A stretch of 64,000 bases of DNA from Gammaproteobacteria bacterium (GCA_012960535.1 DUBB01000012.1:1-64000), one strand, 5' to 3'; shown: positions 53,915 to 63,942, counted from the stretch's first letter. The notes: a model not told the origin generated them from the sequence alone. Program-made: numbers and translations.

Positions 53915-55222
53915 TCAGATGTTGGAATCCAACTGCCTGTGCTTAGAGCGTATGCGTATGTAAATCACCACAAGCGTAATGTAACTTGCCACCAGGGCCC
54001 AGCCTGTGAGGTCGATATCTGAGAACGAAAGCGCGCCCTGTCCCAGGAGAATACAGATGCCAATGACACTGATGACTTTAAGCGACTTCTCCGAGAAGTT
54101 CATACGCGCATTGGCAAAATCCTCTGGCAGTCGCTTTGCGAAATTCATAGCTGCGATGAGCGGAATGAGGTCATAAATGAATACCAGTCCGCCACCAAGC
54201 ATGATGATGTAACGCAGATCCTTGCCTGCGATGATTGGCGCGGCGCCTAAAAGCAGCAGCAACGTTAGAAGAATATGCGGTGTGTTGAAACGCTTGTTGA
54301 CTACGGCAATGCCTTTCGGTAGCCAGCCATCTTCGCAGGCGATCAGCACTGATTTTGTTGCCCAGGAGAAAGTAGCATTGATACTGGTGGCCAGTGCAAA
54401 CAAACCAGCACCAACGATAAATGCGGTGTAAACCGTTGCTGGCAGGATCGCTTTAGCGACTTCCGACAAGGGTTTTCCGGCAGTCTGTTCGACCGGCAGA
54501 ATGCCCACCGCGACGATTGATACCAGGGCAAAAAAGACCGCCGCGAGTACCGTGCTGTAGATAATCGCGCGGGGCAGGTCGCGGTGCGGATTTTTCATCT
54601 CACCGCCCAACTCCGATATGTACTGGGCCCCACCAGTCGAAAAGGACAGCACAACGCAGGCAAGGCCAAAACCGTACCAGCCATTCGGGAACAGGCCTTG
54701 GCTCTGCGTGAACCTCGCGTAATCGACCTCCAGGATGCCAAAGAAGATCAGCGACGAAAGGCCAAAGAGCAGAAACACGATCATGATTTTCTGCACGGCT
54801 GCCGCCTGTTTAACACCAAACAGGTTAACGAAATAGAAGAGCAGCAGGATACCAATAGCCATGGCTCGAATATTAAGGCTGGGTACGAGCGCCACCGCGT
54901 AGGATGCAAAACCAAGGGCAAACAGTGCAATCAGGATATGTGTAACCAGGAGAATGGCGAGGTAGAAGAACCCGATCTGCGGGCCGAGAATTCGCTTGCA
55001 GTACACGTACAGTCCGCCAGTCGCCGGCATTGCCGAGCCCATGAATGCAATGGGAAGTTGCTTGATGATCGACAGGCAGGCCGAGAGTACGAAGGCGAAT
55101 GGAATCGCATAAGCGGTGAACTCAATACCGATTCCAATGAGCACCATAATGCCCGAGCCGATGACCTGGCCGAGCGCGATGGCGAAAACGTCCCAGAAGC
55201 TGAGTGATTTATTTAATTGCAC
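53915..55222 (-). CDS. APC-superfamily amino-acid permease
   Basis: This 435-residue protein has about 12 membrane helices. The N-terminus LSFWDVFAIALGQVIGSGIMVLIG has the GxG-type break in helix 1 typical of APC permeases, and helix 6-like LFALATSINATFSWATKSVLIA fits. It probably imports an amino acid with protons. It follows the PLP-enzyme gene by 28 bases on the same strand, so the pair likely takes up and degrades the same substrate, perhaps methionine or a related sulfur amino acid (inference from the enzyme family). Confidence 0.88.
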   Translation of the reverse strand: MQLNKSLSFWDVFAIALGQVIGSGIMVLIGIGIEFTAYAIPFAFVLSACLSIIKQLPIAFMGSAMPATGGLYVYCKRILGPQIGFFYLAILLVTHILIALFALGFASYAVALVPSLNIRAMAIGILLLFYFVNLFGVKQAAAVQKIMIVFLLFGLSSLIFFGILEVDYARFTQSQGLFPNGWYGFGLACVVLSFSTGGAQYISELGGEMKNPHRDLPRAIIYSTVLAAVFFALVSIVAVGILPVEQTAGKPLSEVAKAILPATVYTAFIVGAGLFALATSINATFSWATKSVLIACEDGWLPKGIAVVNKRFNTPHILLTLLLLLGAAPIIAGKDLRYIIMLGGGLVFIYDLIPLIAAMNFAKRLPEDFANARMNFSEKSLKVISVIGICILLGQGALSFSDIDLTGWALVASYITLVVIYIRIRSKHRQLDSNI

Positions 55223-55250
55223 AGATATTGTCCTGGTTGACCCACTGCGC

Positions 55251-56450
55251 TCATATTTTTGTCAGTGCCGCGTCAAAATCGGCAATCAGGTCATCCACGT
55301 CTTCGAGTCCCGTGGAAACACGAATCATGCCATCGGCAATGTTCATCGCTTGGCGTTGTTGTTCCGGTACGTCCAGGAATGCCATCGATGCCGGGATCTG
55401 TGTTGTTGTGCGCACACCACCGAGACTGGCGGCAAAACAGGCGAGTTCCAGGTTGTCCAGCACCCTTAGCGCTGCATCAGCATCACTGACTTCGAAGGTC
55501 AGCATGCCGCCGAATTCCGGCATCTGGGCTTTTGCAATCTCGTGTTGCGGATGTGATGACAGGCCGGGATACCACACCTTGCCGATGGCAGGATGCGATT
55601 CGAAGTAGGTGGCAAGCTTTGCGGTGGATTGGCACTGCCGCTGCACGCGAACGCTGAGTGTTTGTATGCCGCGTAGCAGCAACCACGCGTTGAATGGTGC
55701 CAGCGGCGAACCCAGTTTTACCATCGTGTTCCAGCGAATCTGTTCCAAGAAATCATCCGGCAACCGGTCTGACTTCATGCAGATGGCGCCGCCAAGAGCA
55801 TCGCTGTGGCCACCGATGAACTTGGTCGCACTTTCGACAACGATATCCACGCCCCATTCCAGCGGTCTGGCAACATAGGGACTGGCGAAAGTGTTGTCAC
55901 ATACCAGGATTGCGCCGCTCTGGGTGGCGATCTCCACCAGTGGCGGAATGGCTGAGACCTTCATGGTCGGGTTAGCGATCGTTTCGAAGTAGATAACTTT
56001 CGTGTTCGGACGTATTGCTGCCCGGACAGCTGCCGCGTCGGCTGTATCAACGAATGTGGTTTCAATGGAGTAGTCGGTGTAGCGGTGGTCCAGCATCTCA
56101 TGGGTTGAACTGTAGGTTGTCCAGTCACAGACGACGTGGTCACCGCCTTTCAACAGGCCGAGCAGCGTAACCGAGATTGCGGCCATGCCAGACGCGGTCG
56201 CAAGGCATGCATCGGCTCCCTCAATCATCATCATCTGTTCTTCAAACTGATACTCCGATGGATTGCCGCAGCGGCCGTAAATGTTGACCGCCTTGCGCTC
56301 TCCATCGATCACCTGTTGATAGATGTCAGCATCGTACTGAAAACTCGAAGACATAAAGATAGGGGGGTTGATTGACTTGCTGGCTTCGTCTGGCGGCAAA
56401 TAGACCGCCCTGCTGTCAAAATGAAGATTGGCCCTTTTATCCGATTTCAC
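55251..56450 (-). CDS. PLP-dependent trans-sulfuration enzyme (methionine gamma-lyase / cystathionine lyase type)
   Basis: This 399-residue fold-type I enzyme of the Cys/Met metabolism family has the N-terminal region PPIFMSSSFQYDADIYQQ, a YGRCGNPSEYQFEEQM motif (usually Y-x-R-x-x-NPT), GMAAISVTLLGLLKGGDHV at the PLP phosphate site and the PLP Lys in ESATKFIGGHSDALGG. ETIANPTMKV and DNTFASPYV are also kept. These enzymes split or form C-S bonds in methionine, homocysteine or cystathionine. The family does not fix the reaction. It heads a two-gene operon with the permease after it. Confidence 0.88.
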   Translation of the reverse strand: MKSDKRANLHFDSRAVYLPPDEASKSINPPIFMSSSFQYDADIYQQVIDGERKAVNIYGRCGNPSEYQFEEQMMMIEGADACLATASGMAAISVTLLGLLKGGDHVVCDWTTYSSTHEMLDHRYTDYSIETTFVDTADAAAVRAAIRPNTKVIYFETIANPTMKVSAIPPLVEIATQSGAILVCDNTFASPYVARPLEWGVDIVVESATKFIGGHSDALGGAICMKSDRLPDDFLEQIRWNTMVKLGSPLAPFNAWLLLRGIQTLSVRVQRQCQSTAKLATYFESHPAIGKVWYPGLSSHPQHEIAKAQMPEFGGMLTFEVSDADAALRVLDNLELACFAASLGGVRTTTQIPASMAFLDVPEQQRQAMNIADGMIRVSTGLEDVDDLIADFDAALTKI

Positions 56451-56923
56451 GGTATTGCCTCCGGGTTATGCGTTCAGGGCCTGGTTAAATACCGGCCCGC
56501 TATATTGGAATTTAGTTGTTCGAACCATCGGCAGGTATACCGGATGTTCATTTTCACGGGCATAAATCCTGCCTCGCGCGAAGGAGTAATATTACAAACA
56601 AACGTATAGCAATCAACCCGTGTACGGGCAGTGAATAGGATTCCGGGTGGCGCTGTTCTTGCCAGGTCAGTTGACGCTGCCTAGATTCGCCGAGGTTCAG
56701 TTAGGTGCGATTTTTTGGTCTTAGTATTCAGTCGGATGGTTTACCTTTGAAGTGAAGGTCAATTACGGCTCGAAATTCCTAGTAGCTAAATATCTCCGAA
56801 TTGAAAATAATACGCTAGATGATAGTATGTTTTAAATGTTGATATCCCGCTCAATAGGTTTTGCCGACTGTCTTGCATGCCAGCACGGTCTAACCCAGAA
56901 ACTAACCCAAAATGGAGCTGTTC
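56451..56923. other. 473-bp divergent gap
   Basis: I see no gene, RNA or clear promoter. The part from about 56760 to 56840 is AT-rich. It should hold promoters for the PLP-enzyme operon and for the exported protein that follows. Confidence 0.4.
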
Positions 56924-57529
56924 ATGTTAAAAATTAATGTAATTGGACTGTTAATGCTGCTGCCAGCTTACATGGCCTCTGCCGGCGATGAACCAACGGG
57001 CCCTCATAGTGGCTCGGCCTGGCAGATCTGGGCTTATAGTTCGGCCGCACCAGCATTTCTCAGTAAGAATGCAACTATCATCGGCGGTGATGGCAGCGTT
57101 CTCCGCAAGGGTAGCAATGGCTGGACTTGTCAAGCAGGCAACCCAAGACCTTTCCCAGCATCAGGATGGGAAACAGCCCATAAAGCTATGCCAGCCTGTT
57201 TCGATGAAGCCGGTGCCGCCTGGATGAGTGCCTATATGATGGGAAAGAAACCTCAATTAGAAAGAGACGGCTATATGTGGATGCTCCACGGCGATGTAGG
57301 AGAAGACAATTTTGTAGCAGGCGTTTTAAATAAGGACGACGCAAATCCCGAGCACTGGATAGAATCTGGACCTCATTTTATGATCATGCCAAAAGAAGTC
57401 TCCAGCATTGCCAATGTTACGACAGATTTTAATACGGGTGGACCCTACGTCATGCTCAAGGGAACCGGCTATGACCACATCATGTTGCCAGTAACAGACT
57501 ATTATCAATACCAGCCCCAGAAACAATAA
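56924..57529 (+). CDS. Conserved exported protein of unknown function
   Basis: This 201-residue protein starts with a signal peptide (LKINVIGLLMLLPAYMASAG). ATG 56924 is chosen because GGAG lies 6 bases upstream; ATG 56912 has none. The mature protein has two Cys (NGWTCQAGNPRPFP and AMPACFDEAG) that could form a disulfide, and a Met/Trp-rich middle (AAWMSAYMMGKKPQ, then DGYMWMLHGDVGEDN), with SGPHFMIMPKE and HIMLPV near the end. The pattern recalls a family of exported proteins I have seen without a function. It is probably periplasmic and stands alone. Confidence 0.6.
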   Translation: MLKINVIGLLMLLPAYMASAGDEPTGPHSGSAWQIWAYSSAAPAFLSKNATIIGGDGSVLRKGSNGWTCQAGNPRPFPASGWETAHKAMPACFDEAGAAWMSAYMMGKKPQLERDGYMWMLHGDVGEDNFVAGVLNKDDANPEHWIESGPHFMIMPKEVSSIANVTTDFNTGGPYVMLKGTGYDHIMLPVTDYYQYQPQKQ

Positions 57530-57739
57530 AACCAAGCCAGTAGCCAGACATGTCGAATAGCAGACCGTGGATCTGAAGTGGGCTGACGTATCCGGGTCGC
57601 CTGCAACTCACCCGGATGCGAGCTAACCGTCCACTCGTTAGCGCTCGTTGACTAGGCCGCACCAGTAGACTAAACCCTTTGATGCAGGTAAGGTTGCAGC
57701 CCTTTACTGAACGCTATTGGTATCGATGAGGAACCCATT

Positions 57740-58711
57740 ATGAGAACCAGAATTACCGAGTTATTTGACATTGAGCATCCTATTATCCAGGGCGGCATGC
57801 ACTTTGTTGGTCTGGCTGAATTGGCAAGTGCGGTGTCCAATGCGGGTGGCCTGGGTATCATTACAGGTCTGACTCAGCCGACACCTGCCGACCTGGCCAA
57901 TGAAATTGCCAAATGCAAAGAGATGACGGATAAACCGTTTGGCGTCAATCTGACTTTCCTGCCGGGTTTTGCCTCGCCAGATTATCCCGGTTACATAAAG
58001 GCCATTATTGAAGGTGGTGTAAAGATCGTCGAAACTGCCGGTCGTAGTCCGGAGGTATATATGGAGACCTTCAAATCAAATGACATCAAGGTCATTCACA
58101 AGTGTACTTCTGTCCGCCATTCTTTGAAGGCTGAGCGAATTGGCTGTGATGCCGTCAGTGTGGATGGATTTGAATGTGGTGGTCATCCAGGTGAAGACGA
58201 TATCCCCAATATGATTCTATTACCTCGTGCAGCGGAAGAATTAACTATCCCATTTGTCGCGTCTGGTGGTATTGGCAATGCTAAACAACTGGTAGCTGCA
58301 CTTGCCCTGGGTGCTGACGGTATCAATATGGGGACCCGATTTATTGCAACGGCAGAAGCACCTGTTCACCAGAATGTGAAAGATGCGATTGTTAATGCCA
58401 GTGAACTGGATACTCGATTAGTGATGCGTTCTCTGCGAAATACCGAACGAGTGCTGGTTAATACAGCAGTGGAGCAGTTGATCGAAGTTGAAAAGGAAAA
58501 AGGCGATCAGCTGGAGATTGGAGATATCGCCCAGTTTGTGGGCGGGGTTTATCCCAGGATTATGCAGGAAGGTACGATGGATGCAGGCGCCTGGAGTTGT
58601 GGCATGGTTGCCGGGTTGATTCATGACATTCCTAGTTGCCAGGAATTGATCAACCGCATTATGAGTGAAGCTGAAAAATCCATTAACACTCGATTAGCCA
58701 GCTTCGCGTAA
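57740..58711 (+). CDS. Nitronate monooxygenase (2-nitropropane-dioxygenase family)
   Basis: This 323-residue FMN TIM barrel begins with HPIIQGGMHFVGLAELASAV and GGLGIITGLT, the standard opening of the NMO family. It has the phosphate-binding VASGGIGNAKQLVAALALGADG and NMGTRFIATAEA. VDGFECGGHPGEDD contains the His of class I enzymes. NMOs oxidise alkyl nitronates with oxygen, but some relatives reduce acyl chains (FabK-like). GAGGA precedes the ATG. The nearby GST and hydratase suggest detoxification or fatty-acid-like catabolism, which is inference. Confidence 0.88.
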   Translation: MRTRITELFDIEHPIIQGGMHFVGLAELASAVSNAGGLGIITGLTQPTPADLANEIAKCKEMTDKPFGVNLTFLPGFASPDYPGYIKAIIEGGVKIVETAGRSPEVYMETFKSNDIKVIHKCTSVRHSLKAERIGCDAVSVDGFECGGHPGEDDIPNMILLPRAAEELTIPFVASGGIGNAKQLVAALALGADGINMGTRFIATAEAPVHQNVKDAIVNASELDTRLVMRSLRNTERVLVNTAVEQLIEVEKEKGDQLEIGDIAQFVGGVYPRIMQEGTMDAGAWSCGMVAGLIHDIPSCQELINRIMSEAEKSINTRLASFA

Positions 58712-58949
58712 TACTGGGCTATCTGCCGGGGTTTGGTAAGCAAACTGTTGAGGTTAGCGCGGCGATCGCAGAGATGCGCGGTAGCACTTTCCCTGCTTAA
58801 AGCGCGGTCGTTAAGGTTTGCAATCCATGCATTGTGGCCGGCGGCAAGACGAGACAAGACAAGGTAATAGAAAGACGGCTGCCTAACGAATACGGCGAGG
58901 TCCTATAGCCCATTCGGTAGATAAATATGTTTAACAGAAAGGAATGCCA

Positions 58950-59588
58950 ATGATTACTATCCATGGCTCGAATATATCCCCCTTTGTTCGTAAAACGCTT
59001 GTTTGTCTGACAGAAAAGGGAGTTGAGTTCGAGTTGAACCCGATCAGTCCATTTCCACCGCCGGAATCTCATCTCAAGATATCACCACTTGGCAAGATAC
59101 CCGCCCTCACCGACGGTGACCTGGCTATTCCTGACTCTTCAGCGATCTGTGGTTATCTCGAAAAACGCTTCCCCGGGACGCCCCTTTATCCTGCCGGCGA
59201 TGGCGACTATGGCAGAGCCCTTTGGTTTGAAGATTGGGCTGATAACGAGCTACCAAAGGCAACCAGTGCTTTGTTCTTCAACCGCATCGCCGTCCGCATG
59301 ATGAAGCGTGAACCGGATGAAGCGGTTATCAGCAGGATCCTGACCGATATTCAGCCAGGAATATTTGACTATCTCGAGGTTGAACTCGGTAGCAAACCGT
59401 ATCTTGTTGGGGACCAATTTAGCATTGCAGATATCGCTATTACCTGCCAGTTTATCCAGATGATGTACTCAGGGGAGACCTTGCCAGAGGAAAACCACCC
59501 GAATATCGCCCGTTATGTAAGTAATCATATGCAACGCGCTTCATTTAAACACTGGGTAAACAAAGATGGATTTATGACCCTGGATTAA
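58950..59588 (+). CDS. Glutathione S-transferase
   Basis: This 212-residue protein has an N-terminal thioredoxin-like domain (ITIHGSNISPFVRKTLVCL) with Ser near the expected catalytic place. LTDGDLAIPDSSAICGYLEK carries the glutathione-binding Asp-Ser pair. The C-terminal helical domain has LVGDQFSIADIAITCQF, the N-capping box. ATG 58950 is chosen because AGGA lies 6 bases upstream; ATG 58944 is too close to it. It conjugates or isomerises electrophilic substrates with glutathione in the cytosol. Confidence 0.9.
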   Translation: MITIHGSNISPFVRKTLVCLTEKGVEFELNPISPFPPPESHLKISPLGKIPALTDGDLAIPDSSAICGYLEKRFPGTPLYPAGDGDYGRALWFEDWADNELPKATSALFFNRIAVRMMKREPDEAVISRILTDIQPGIFDYLEVELGSKPYLVGDQFSIADIAITCQFIQMMYSGETLPEENHPNIARYVSNHMQRASFKHWVNKDGFMTLD

Positions 59589-59743
59589 CGGACACACCGG
59601 GTGGAACCTGCAATGGCTGGTACTGCTGTGAGAGATGAGTTTTGTTGTGTACCCGAATGGTTGTGCCTGTTAAATTGGCCGCTAATGCCAGGCTTATCCC
59701 GCCGTTTTCAGCTTAACCGGCCTGGGAATTGGCGGGCCAGTAT

Positions 59744-60529
59744 TTAGCTTTGATTAAAGACGGGTGCGCGCTTCTGCATGAAAGCCATCATGCCTTCTTT
59801 GGCATCTGCAGTGCCCTGGTTTTCCTTTATTGCTGCACGTTCGGCGATTAGCAATTGGTCCAGAGATTTATCTTCTGAACCAACAATAACCTTTAGCATA
59901 CTGCGTACAGCCCCTGCGGGTTGCCCGGCCAGTTCGTGAGCCAGTGCAACGGCCCTGGTTTTTAATTCTTGAACTGGCCATACTTCATGTACAAGGCCAA
60001 TGCGATAAGCCTCTGGTCCAGATATCTTCTTGGCGCGTAAAATCATGTCAAGTGCATGGTGACTGCCAACGCATCTGGAAAGGCGTGCGCTGCCGCCCCA
60101 GGCAGGTACAGCGCCAAGATCCATCTCAGGTAGTCCAATTTGGGCATTTTCTTCGGCCGCCAGCCTGAAGTGGCAGCCCAATGGTAATTCGAGGCCCCCA
60201 CCCAGGCAGTAACCGAATAATGTGGCTATCCATGGTTTACCCATATTCTCGATTTTTGAGATCACATTTAAGCGTTGATCGAAAACGGCGTCTGCACTGC
60301 CTTTTTGCTTGATACCTTCGGGTAGCTGTTTCAAGTTCATTCCCACCGAAAAATTATCAACACCTTCACTGGTTATCACAACCGCTCGAATGCTGCCATT
60401 CTCAGCAATTTCATCGACCAGAACCTCAAGTTCATCCATAAATTCCAAAGACATACGATTATAAGGTGCATCGTTAATCGAGACGATGGCGATGGCATCT
60501 TCACGCGTAAACAATAAAGGTTCTGACAT
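59744..60529 (-). CDS. Enoyl-CoA hydratase/isomerase family protein
   Basis: This 261-residue crotonase-fold protein has oxyanion-hole segments in DNFSVGMNLKQLPEG and FGYCLGGGLELPLGCHFRLA, then IGLPEMDLGAVPAWGGSARL. The usual second Glu is present in LPEMDLGAVP. The C-terminus (MMAFMQKRAPVF) is typical. It hydrates or isomerises an enoyl-CoA; the exact reaction is unknown. It lies alone on the minus strand between the GST gene and the divergent MFS gene. Confidence 0.88.
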   Translation of the reverse strand: MSEPLLFTREDAIAIVSINDAPYNRMSLEFMDELEVLVDEIAENGSIRAVVITSEGVDNFSVGMNLKQLPEGIKQKGSADAVFDQRLNVISKIENMGKPWIATLFGYCLGGGLELPLGCHFRLAAEENAQIGLPEMDLGAVPAWGGSARLSRCVGSHHALDMILRAKKISGPEAYRIGLVHEVWPVQELKTRAVALAHELAGQPAGAVRSMLKVIVGSEDKSLDQLLIAERAAIKENQGTADAKEGMMAFMQKRAPVFNQS

Positions 60530-60723
60530 AAAGGCAGTCCACTGAATTTTCCCCTCGGTCGATCAGTCTATCACAGCCTTAAGAGTAGACGCTTCACCTC
60601 ACAGGGTGCGGGGCCTCTCATGTGATAGCGGGTTTGCGCCGGGTTGCCGGGAGTTAGCCGGGGTATGGGCAAATACGCCAATGCGATACACTGATGCGGT
60701 ATCCGTTACTTTCAGGAGCTTGT

Positions 60724-61863
60724 TTGGAAGACATCAGGCACATGCGCACAACCTTCGCCGTCGCTGCAATTGGCACTGTGGCGGTCCTGGTCTTTGCTCT
60801 CCTGCCGGTAATATCCGGCGTGCTGGCTGAAAAGTTTGTCCTCGACGATATGCAAACCGGCTTTGCTGCAACGGCCTATTTTGCTGCATATGCTGTGATC
60901 ACATCGACATCGGGATTGTGGATACGCAGGTTCAGTTGGAGCAAGCTGCTGATAATAGGCTTTATGGCAATGATTATCGGCCTCGTTTCCTGCCTATTTG
61001 CTGAATCCTTCAGTGTGGCGCAGGTGAGTTTTGCCCTGGTCGGCGCAGGTGCAGGTTTGCTGTTTCCGATCAGCTTCACGATTGCTTCTGAAATGCGTAA
61101 CACTGATCGCGTGTTTGCCATCAAGTTGACCGCCGAACAACTTGTACCAGCTGCCATGCTGTTCCTTTTGACGAGCACCTTTCTGCTTGGCAGTGTCTAT
61201 GCAGATCTTTTCCTAGGCATTTTATTTGTGGTGATAATCGGCTCGTCTTCGATACTGCTGGTCCCGAACAATCTATGGCAACACGATAATCCCCTGCGGC
61301 GTCAGGCAGGCAGCAAAGGTAATCTGCAGTGGGGATTAGTTGCACTTGCTGGTTTGTTGATCAACTTTGCGGGCTTCGCAGGTATCTGGGCATTTCTTGA
61401 ACGTATTGCAAATGATAGTAGCCTTGACCCATCTTTCACCAGGCGCTGGATTGCGATAGGACTCGTGACATCAGGTGTCGGTCCGTTGTGTGTTGCTTTT
61501 ATTGGTGAGCGCCTGGATCGACGCCTCGCAATTGCCGCGGCTTCAATTGTGACCGTGTTTTGCCTGTTGTTTTTACGAGGAGAAATCTCGGAGGCCAAGT
61601 ATGCTTCAGCGCTGTTTTTACTACCGCTGGCTTTCTATTTTTCGATCAGCTACATGTTGGCGGTTGTCGCTGATGTTGACTATAACGGTAAAGTTTCCAG
61701 CCTGATGTCGTTTGTGCTTACCCTTGGCGCGATAGGTGGGCCCGGATTGTTTGGCTATCTCAAATCGATTGACGGCCCTGCTCTAGGCGCGATGGGTATT
61801 CTCCTTTTAGTTGGGGGCGGGTTGATGATTGCCGTTCAGGCCTATACACACCCCTACAAGTGA
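60724..61863 (+). CDS. Major facilitator superfamily transporter
   Basis: About 379 residues with 12 predicted helices; helix 1 is TFAVAAIGTVAVLVFALLPV and helix 11-12 includes LMSFVLTLGAIGGPGLFGYL. The central loop (NLWQHDNPLRRQAGSKG) divides two six-helix halves. TTG 60724 is preferred because AGGAG ends 5 bases upstream; ATG 60694 or ATG 60742 are alternatives. The type is drug/metabolite carrier-like, with no substrate signature recognised. Confidence 0.8.
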   Translation: MEDIRHMRTTFAVAAIGTVAVLVFALLPVISGVLAEKFVLDDMQTGFAATAYFAAYAVITSTSGLWIRRFSWSKLLIIGFMAMIIGLVSCLFAESFSVAQVSFALVGAGAGLLFPISFTIASEMRNTDRVFAIKLTAEQLVPAAMLFLLTSTFLLGSVYADLFLGILFVVIIGSSSILLVPNNLWQHDNPLRRQAGSKGNLQWGLVALAGLLINFAGFAGIWAFLERIANDSSLDPSFTRRWIAIGLVTSGVGPLCVAFIGERLDRRLAIAAASIVTVFCLLFLRGEISEAKYASALFLLPLAFYFSISYMLAVVADVDYNGKVSSLMSFVLTLGAIGGPGLFGYLKSIDGPALGAMGILLLVGGGLMIAVQAYTHPYK

Positions 61864-61895
61864 ACCAAGGCGATTTAGGTTAGGGTGCGCCTGCC

Positions 61896-62729
61896 TCAGG
61901 TAAATAATTTCATGGGATCGCCCATATCATGATAGCCAAGATAGCCGCCGCCCACTTTCGATGCATCGTAGAGCGCATAGCCAAGTAGCGCTTGTGCTCG
62001 CCGCGGTAGACAATTGACGACCTCGATAGGTAGGGTGGTGTAGCTGTTTTCTACAGGTCGTAGCCAGCCGCAGCAAATGCCCGTTGACAGGGCTCGTCTG
62101 CGTTTAGTGGACCTGTTGGCCCCGCCAGCATGCAGCGTATCACCTCGAAAAAAAAGGGTGGAACCGGCGGGGAGGTCACAGCTTACGATCTCATCCTCGG
62201 TCGCCAGCCGGTTAGGCTCCCAGCGATGGCTCCCTGGCACAACAAGCGTTGCACCCATGTCTGGGGTAATGTCGACCAGTGCGGCGATTGTATTGATCAT
62301 CAACGGGTCTGCTGCATTCGCAAAATTCCAGGCGTCATCATCGCGGTGCATGGGCTGCGCTGATTCGCCGGGTCCAATATCGATGATCTCGCCATTGTTC
62401 AGGATGATCGAAGGTCCGATAGGCGCAAGCACCCTTTCAGCAAAACCCATAATCCTGTCATCAATCATGATCTTGACAAAAGTCGGGGCTTTGACCGTAA
62501 GACCCTGTAGACGCCGGGTTTTCTTGCCAAGAAAACTATCTGAAGCAGCAGAGCCGGAGTCAGTTCCCTGGTGCCGGGCCAGCCACGGCTCAAGTTCTGT
62601 ATTTAACTGCTGGAGCAATCCAGGGCTCAGCCAACCGTCGACGATTACTCCGCCGTCACGCTCATTCACCTCAGTAATGTCGTCAGCGGTACAGTCCGAA
62701 GGGAGCCTTTGCAGTTCTTTTGGATTCAT
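61896..62729 (-). CDS. Phytanoyl-CoA dioxygenase family (PhyH) protein, second copy
   Basis: This 277-residue Fe(II)/2-oxoglutarate enzyme has His-x-Asp in GESAQPMHRDDDAWNF, the mid-domain MGATLVVPGSHRWEPNR and the distal His in RGDTLHAGGANRSTKRRRA. ATG 62729 is chosen because GGAGGG lies 7 bases upstream; an earlier ATG at 62780 would overlap the upstream gene. It follows the Ldh-type dehydrogenase by 31 bases on the same strand, so an oxygenase-dehydrogenase pathway for one hydroxy acid is likely. The substrate is unknown. Confidence 0.88.
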   Translation of the reverse strand: MNPKELQRLPSDCTADDITEVNERDGGVIVDGWLSPGLLQQLNTELEPWLARHQGTDSGSAASDSFLGKKTRRLQGLTVKAPTFVKIMIDDRIMGFAERVLAPIGPSIILNNGEIIDIGPGESAQPMHRDDDAWNFANAADPLMINTIAALVDITPDMGATLVVPGSHRWEPNRLATEDEIVSCDLPAGSTLFFRGDTLHAGGANRSTKRRRALSTGICCGWLRPVENSYTTLPIEVVNCLPRRAQALLGYALYDASKVGGGYLGYHDMGDPMKLFT

Positions 62730-62760
62730 ACGACACCCTCCGAGCGGGTAAATTTTCTTA

Positions 62761-63906
62761 TCACTGGTTGAGAGCCTCAAAATCCGAACGGATCGAGGCC
62801 TCGCTCAAACCATATTGACTGGCGATGTTTTCGAAAAAAGGCCGCCAGTGATTGATCAGCACTTCGATGGTCTGATTGTTTTCAGCGAGGTTGTTATAGG
62901 CGGTTTCTCCCGGTATACGGATTCGATGACCGGGTCTCGTTTTTGATTTGCGGACGGTGCTGACAAAATCGTCTGATTTGGCTTTCACTGCCTCAATTGG
63001 ACCAAACACGCCGGGATTAATGCATAGGTAATAACTGCCACCAACGGTTGTGGTCGCTTTAGCCTTGCCGTCTAAAGCTGCCTGGAATCCCTCGGTGTCA
63101 GATATCTGGTGTACGGGCACACCAATGGGGTTGGCGATTGCGGTCATGCCTTCGTTCCAAAGGTTGAGTGCGTAGGTGCGAGGAGTTTCTATTTGCCCGC
63201 CACAAGAATACCCCCAGACGCGGCCGTATCCTTCGTAGGGTAGCGCATAGGGTTCTGCGTTGTCGCTTAATTCGCCTGATTTTGGATCAATTAGCCATTT
63301 ACCGTTCATGGGCTTATCGTGTAGAACCGCCTCAGAAATGTCAGCGTCATAAAATTCTGCAAACTTGAGTGATGCCCAGATTGGTGGCTCAGATCCGGAC
63401 GGTACGATGGCGTCAAAAGGCGGGCAAGAGAGGTAATTCTCCATACCGCCAAATGGAGCCGCGAGCGGCGGTGTGTTGTTGGAGGCCATCGCCACCATGT
63501 CCTGCTCATAGGCTTTGTAGACGTAGGATGCAAAACTACCGGCATCGTTGTGATTACCGCCATAAACAATCGCGATTCCGCTGGTGCGGGCTTTCTCGAT
63601 AGCGATATCTGCCATCACGTTAAGCGCATAGTAGCCAGAAGATCGATGACCATCGATGACCGCCCAAGCAGGCCCCTCGTTGATGACTTCAGGCGTAGTG
63701 GACATGTCGAGTACGCCGAGCTTCAGGGCAAGGTCGATAACTTCGTAGACCCCTAAACCCTGATTGAGTTTTCCCTGTATGTGGGCAAAAGAGATTGCTT
63801 CTGCGATGTACCCTGCGTGTTCAGCAGAACCGCCTGCAGCAAGCACCACCCGTTCTAATGCGTACCTTAGGAATGCAAGACTTTCTGTGCGAATTTCGTC
63901 AGACAT
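62761..63906 (-). CDS. Ldh/malate-type (LDH2/MDH2) NAD(P)-dependent oxidoreductase
   Basis: This 381-residue protein has the Ldh_2 fold, unlike classical lactate dehydrogenases. Typical parts are SGIAIVYGGNHNDAGSFASY (about residues 111-130), MVAMASNNTPPLAAPFGG and RIPGE near the C-terminus (GHRIRIPGETAYNN). Members oxidise 2-hydroxy acids such as malate, lactate, ureidoglycolate or sulfolactate. AAGGA precedes the ATG. It is upstream of and probably co-transcribed with the PhyH gene. A further minus-strand frame may end just upstream. Confidence 0.87.
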   Translation of the reverse strand: MSDEIRTESLAFLRYALERVVLAAGGSAEHAGYIAEAISFAHIQGKLNQGLGVYEVIDLALKLGVLDMSTTPEVINEGPAWAVIDGHRSSGYYALNVMADIAIEKARTSGIAIVYGGNHNDAGSFASYVYKAYEQDMVAMASNNTPPLAAPFGGMENYLSCPPFDAIVPSGSEPPIWASLKFAEFYDADISEAVLHDKPMNGKWLIDPKSGELSDNAEPYALPYEGYGRVWGYSCGGQIETPRTYALNLWNEGMTAIANPIGVPVHQISDTEGFQAALDGKAKATTTVGGSYYLCINPGVFGPIEAVKAKSDDFVSTVRKSKTRPGHRIRIPGETAYNNLAENNQTIEVLINHWRPFFENIASQYGLSEASIRSDFEALNQ

Positions 63907-63942
63907 AGGTTTTCCTTATAGGACCTGCGTTAAGTGCCATGT

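Noticed and set aside
54584..55207. Long open frame (207 codons) on the plus strand
   Set aside because: It is antisense to the amino-acid permease, with a composition typical of reverse-strand membrane codons and no domain or ribosome site.
62077..62751. Open frame of 224 codons on the plus strand
   Set aside because: It is antisense to the second PhyH gene, which has full family motifs; the frame has no recognisable domain.
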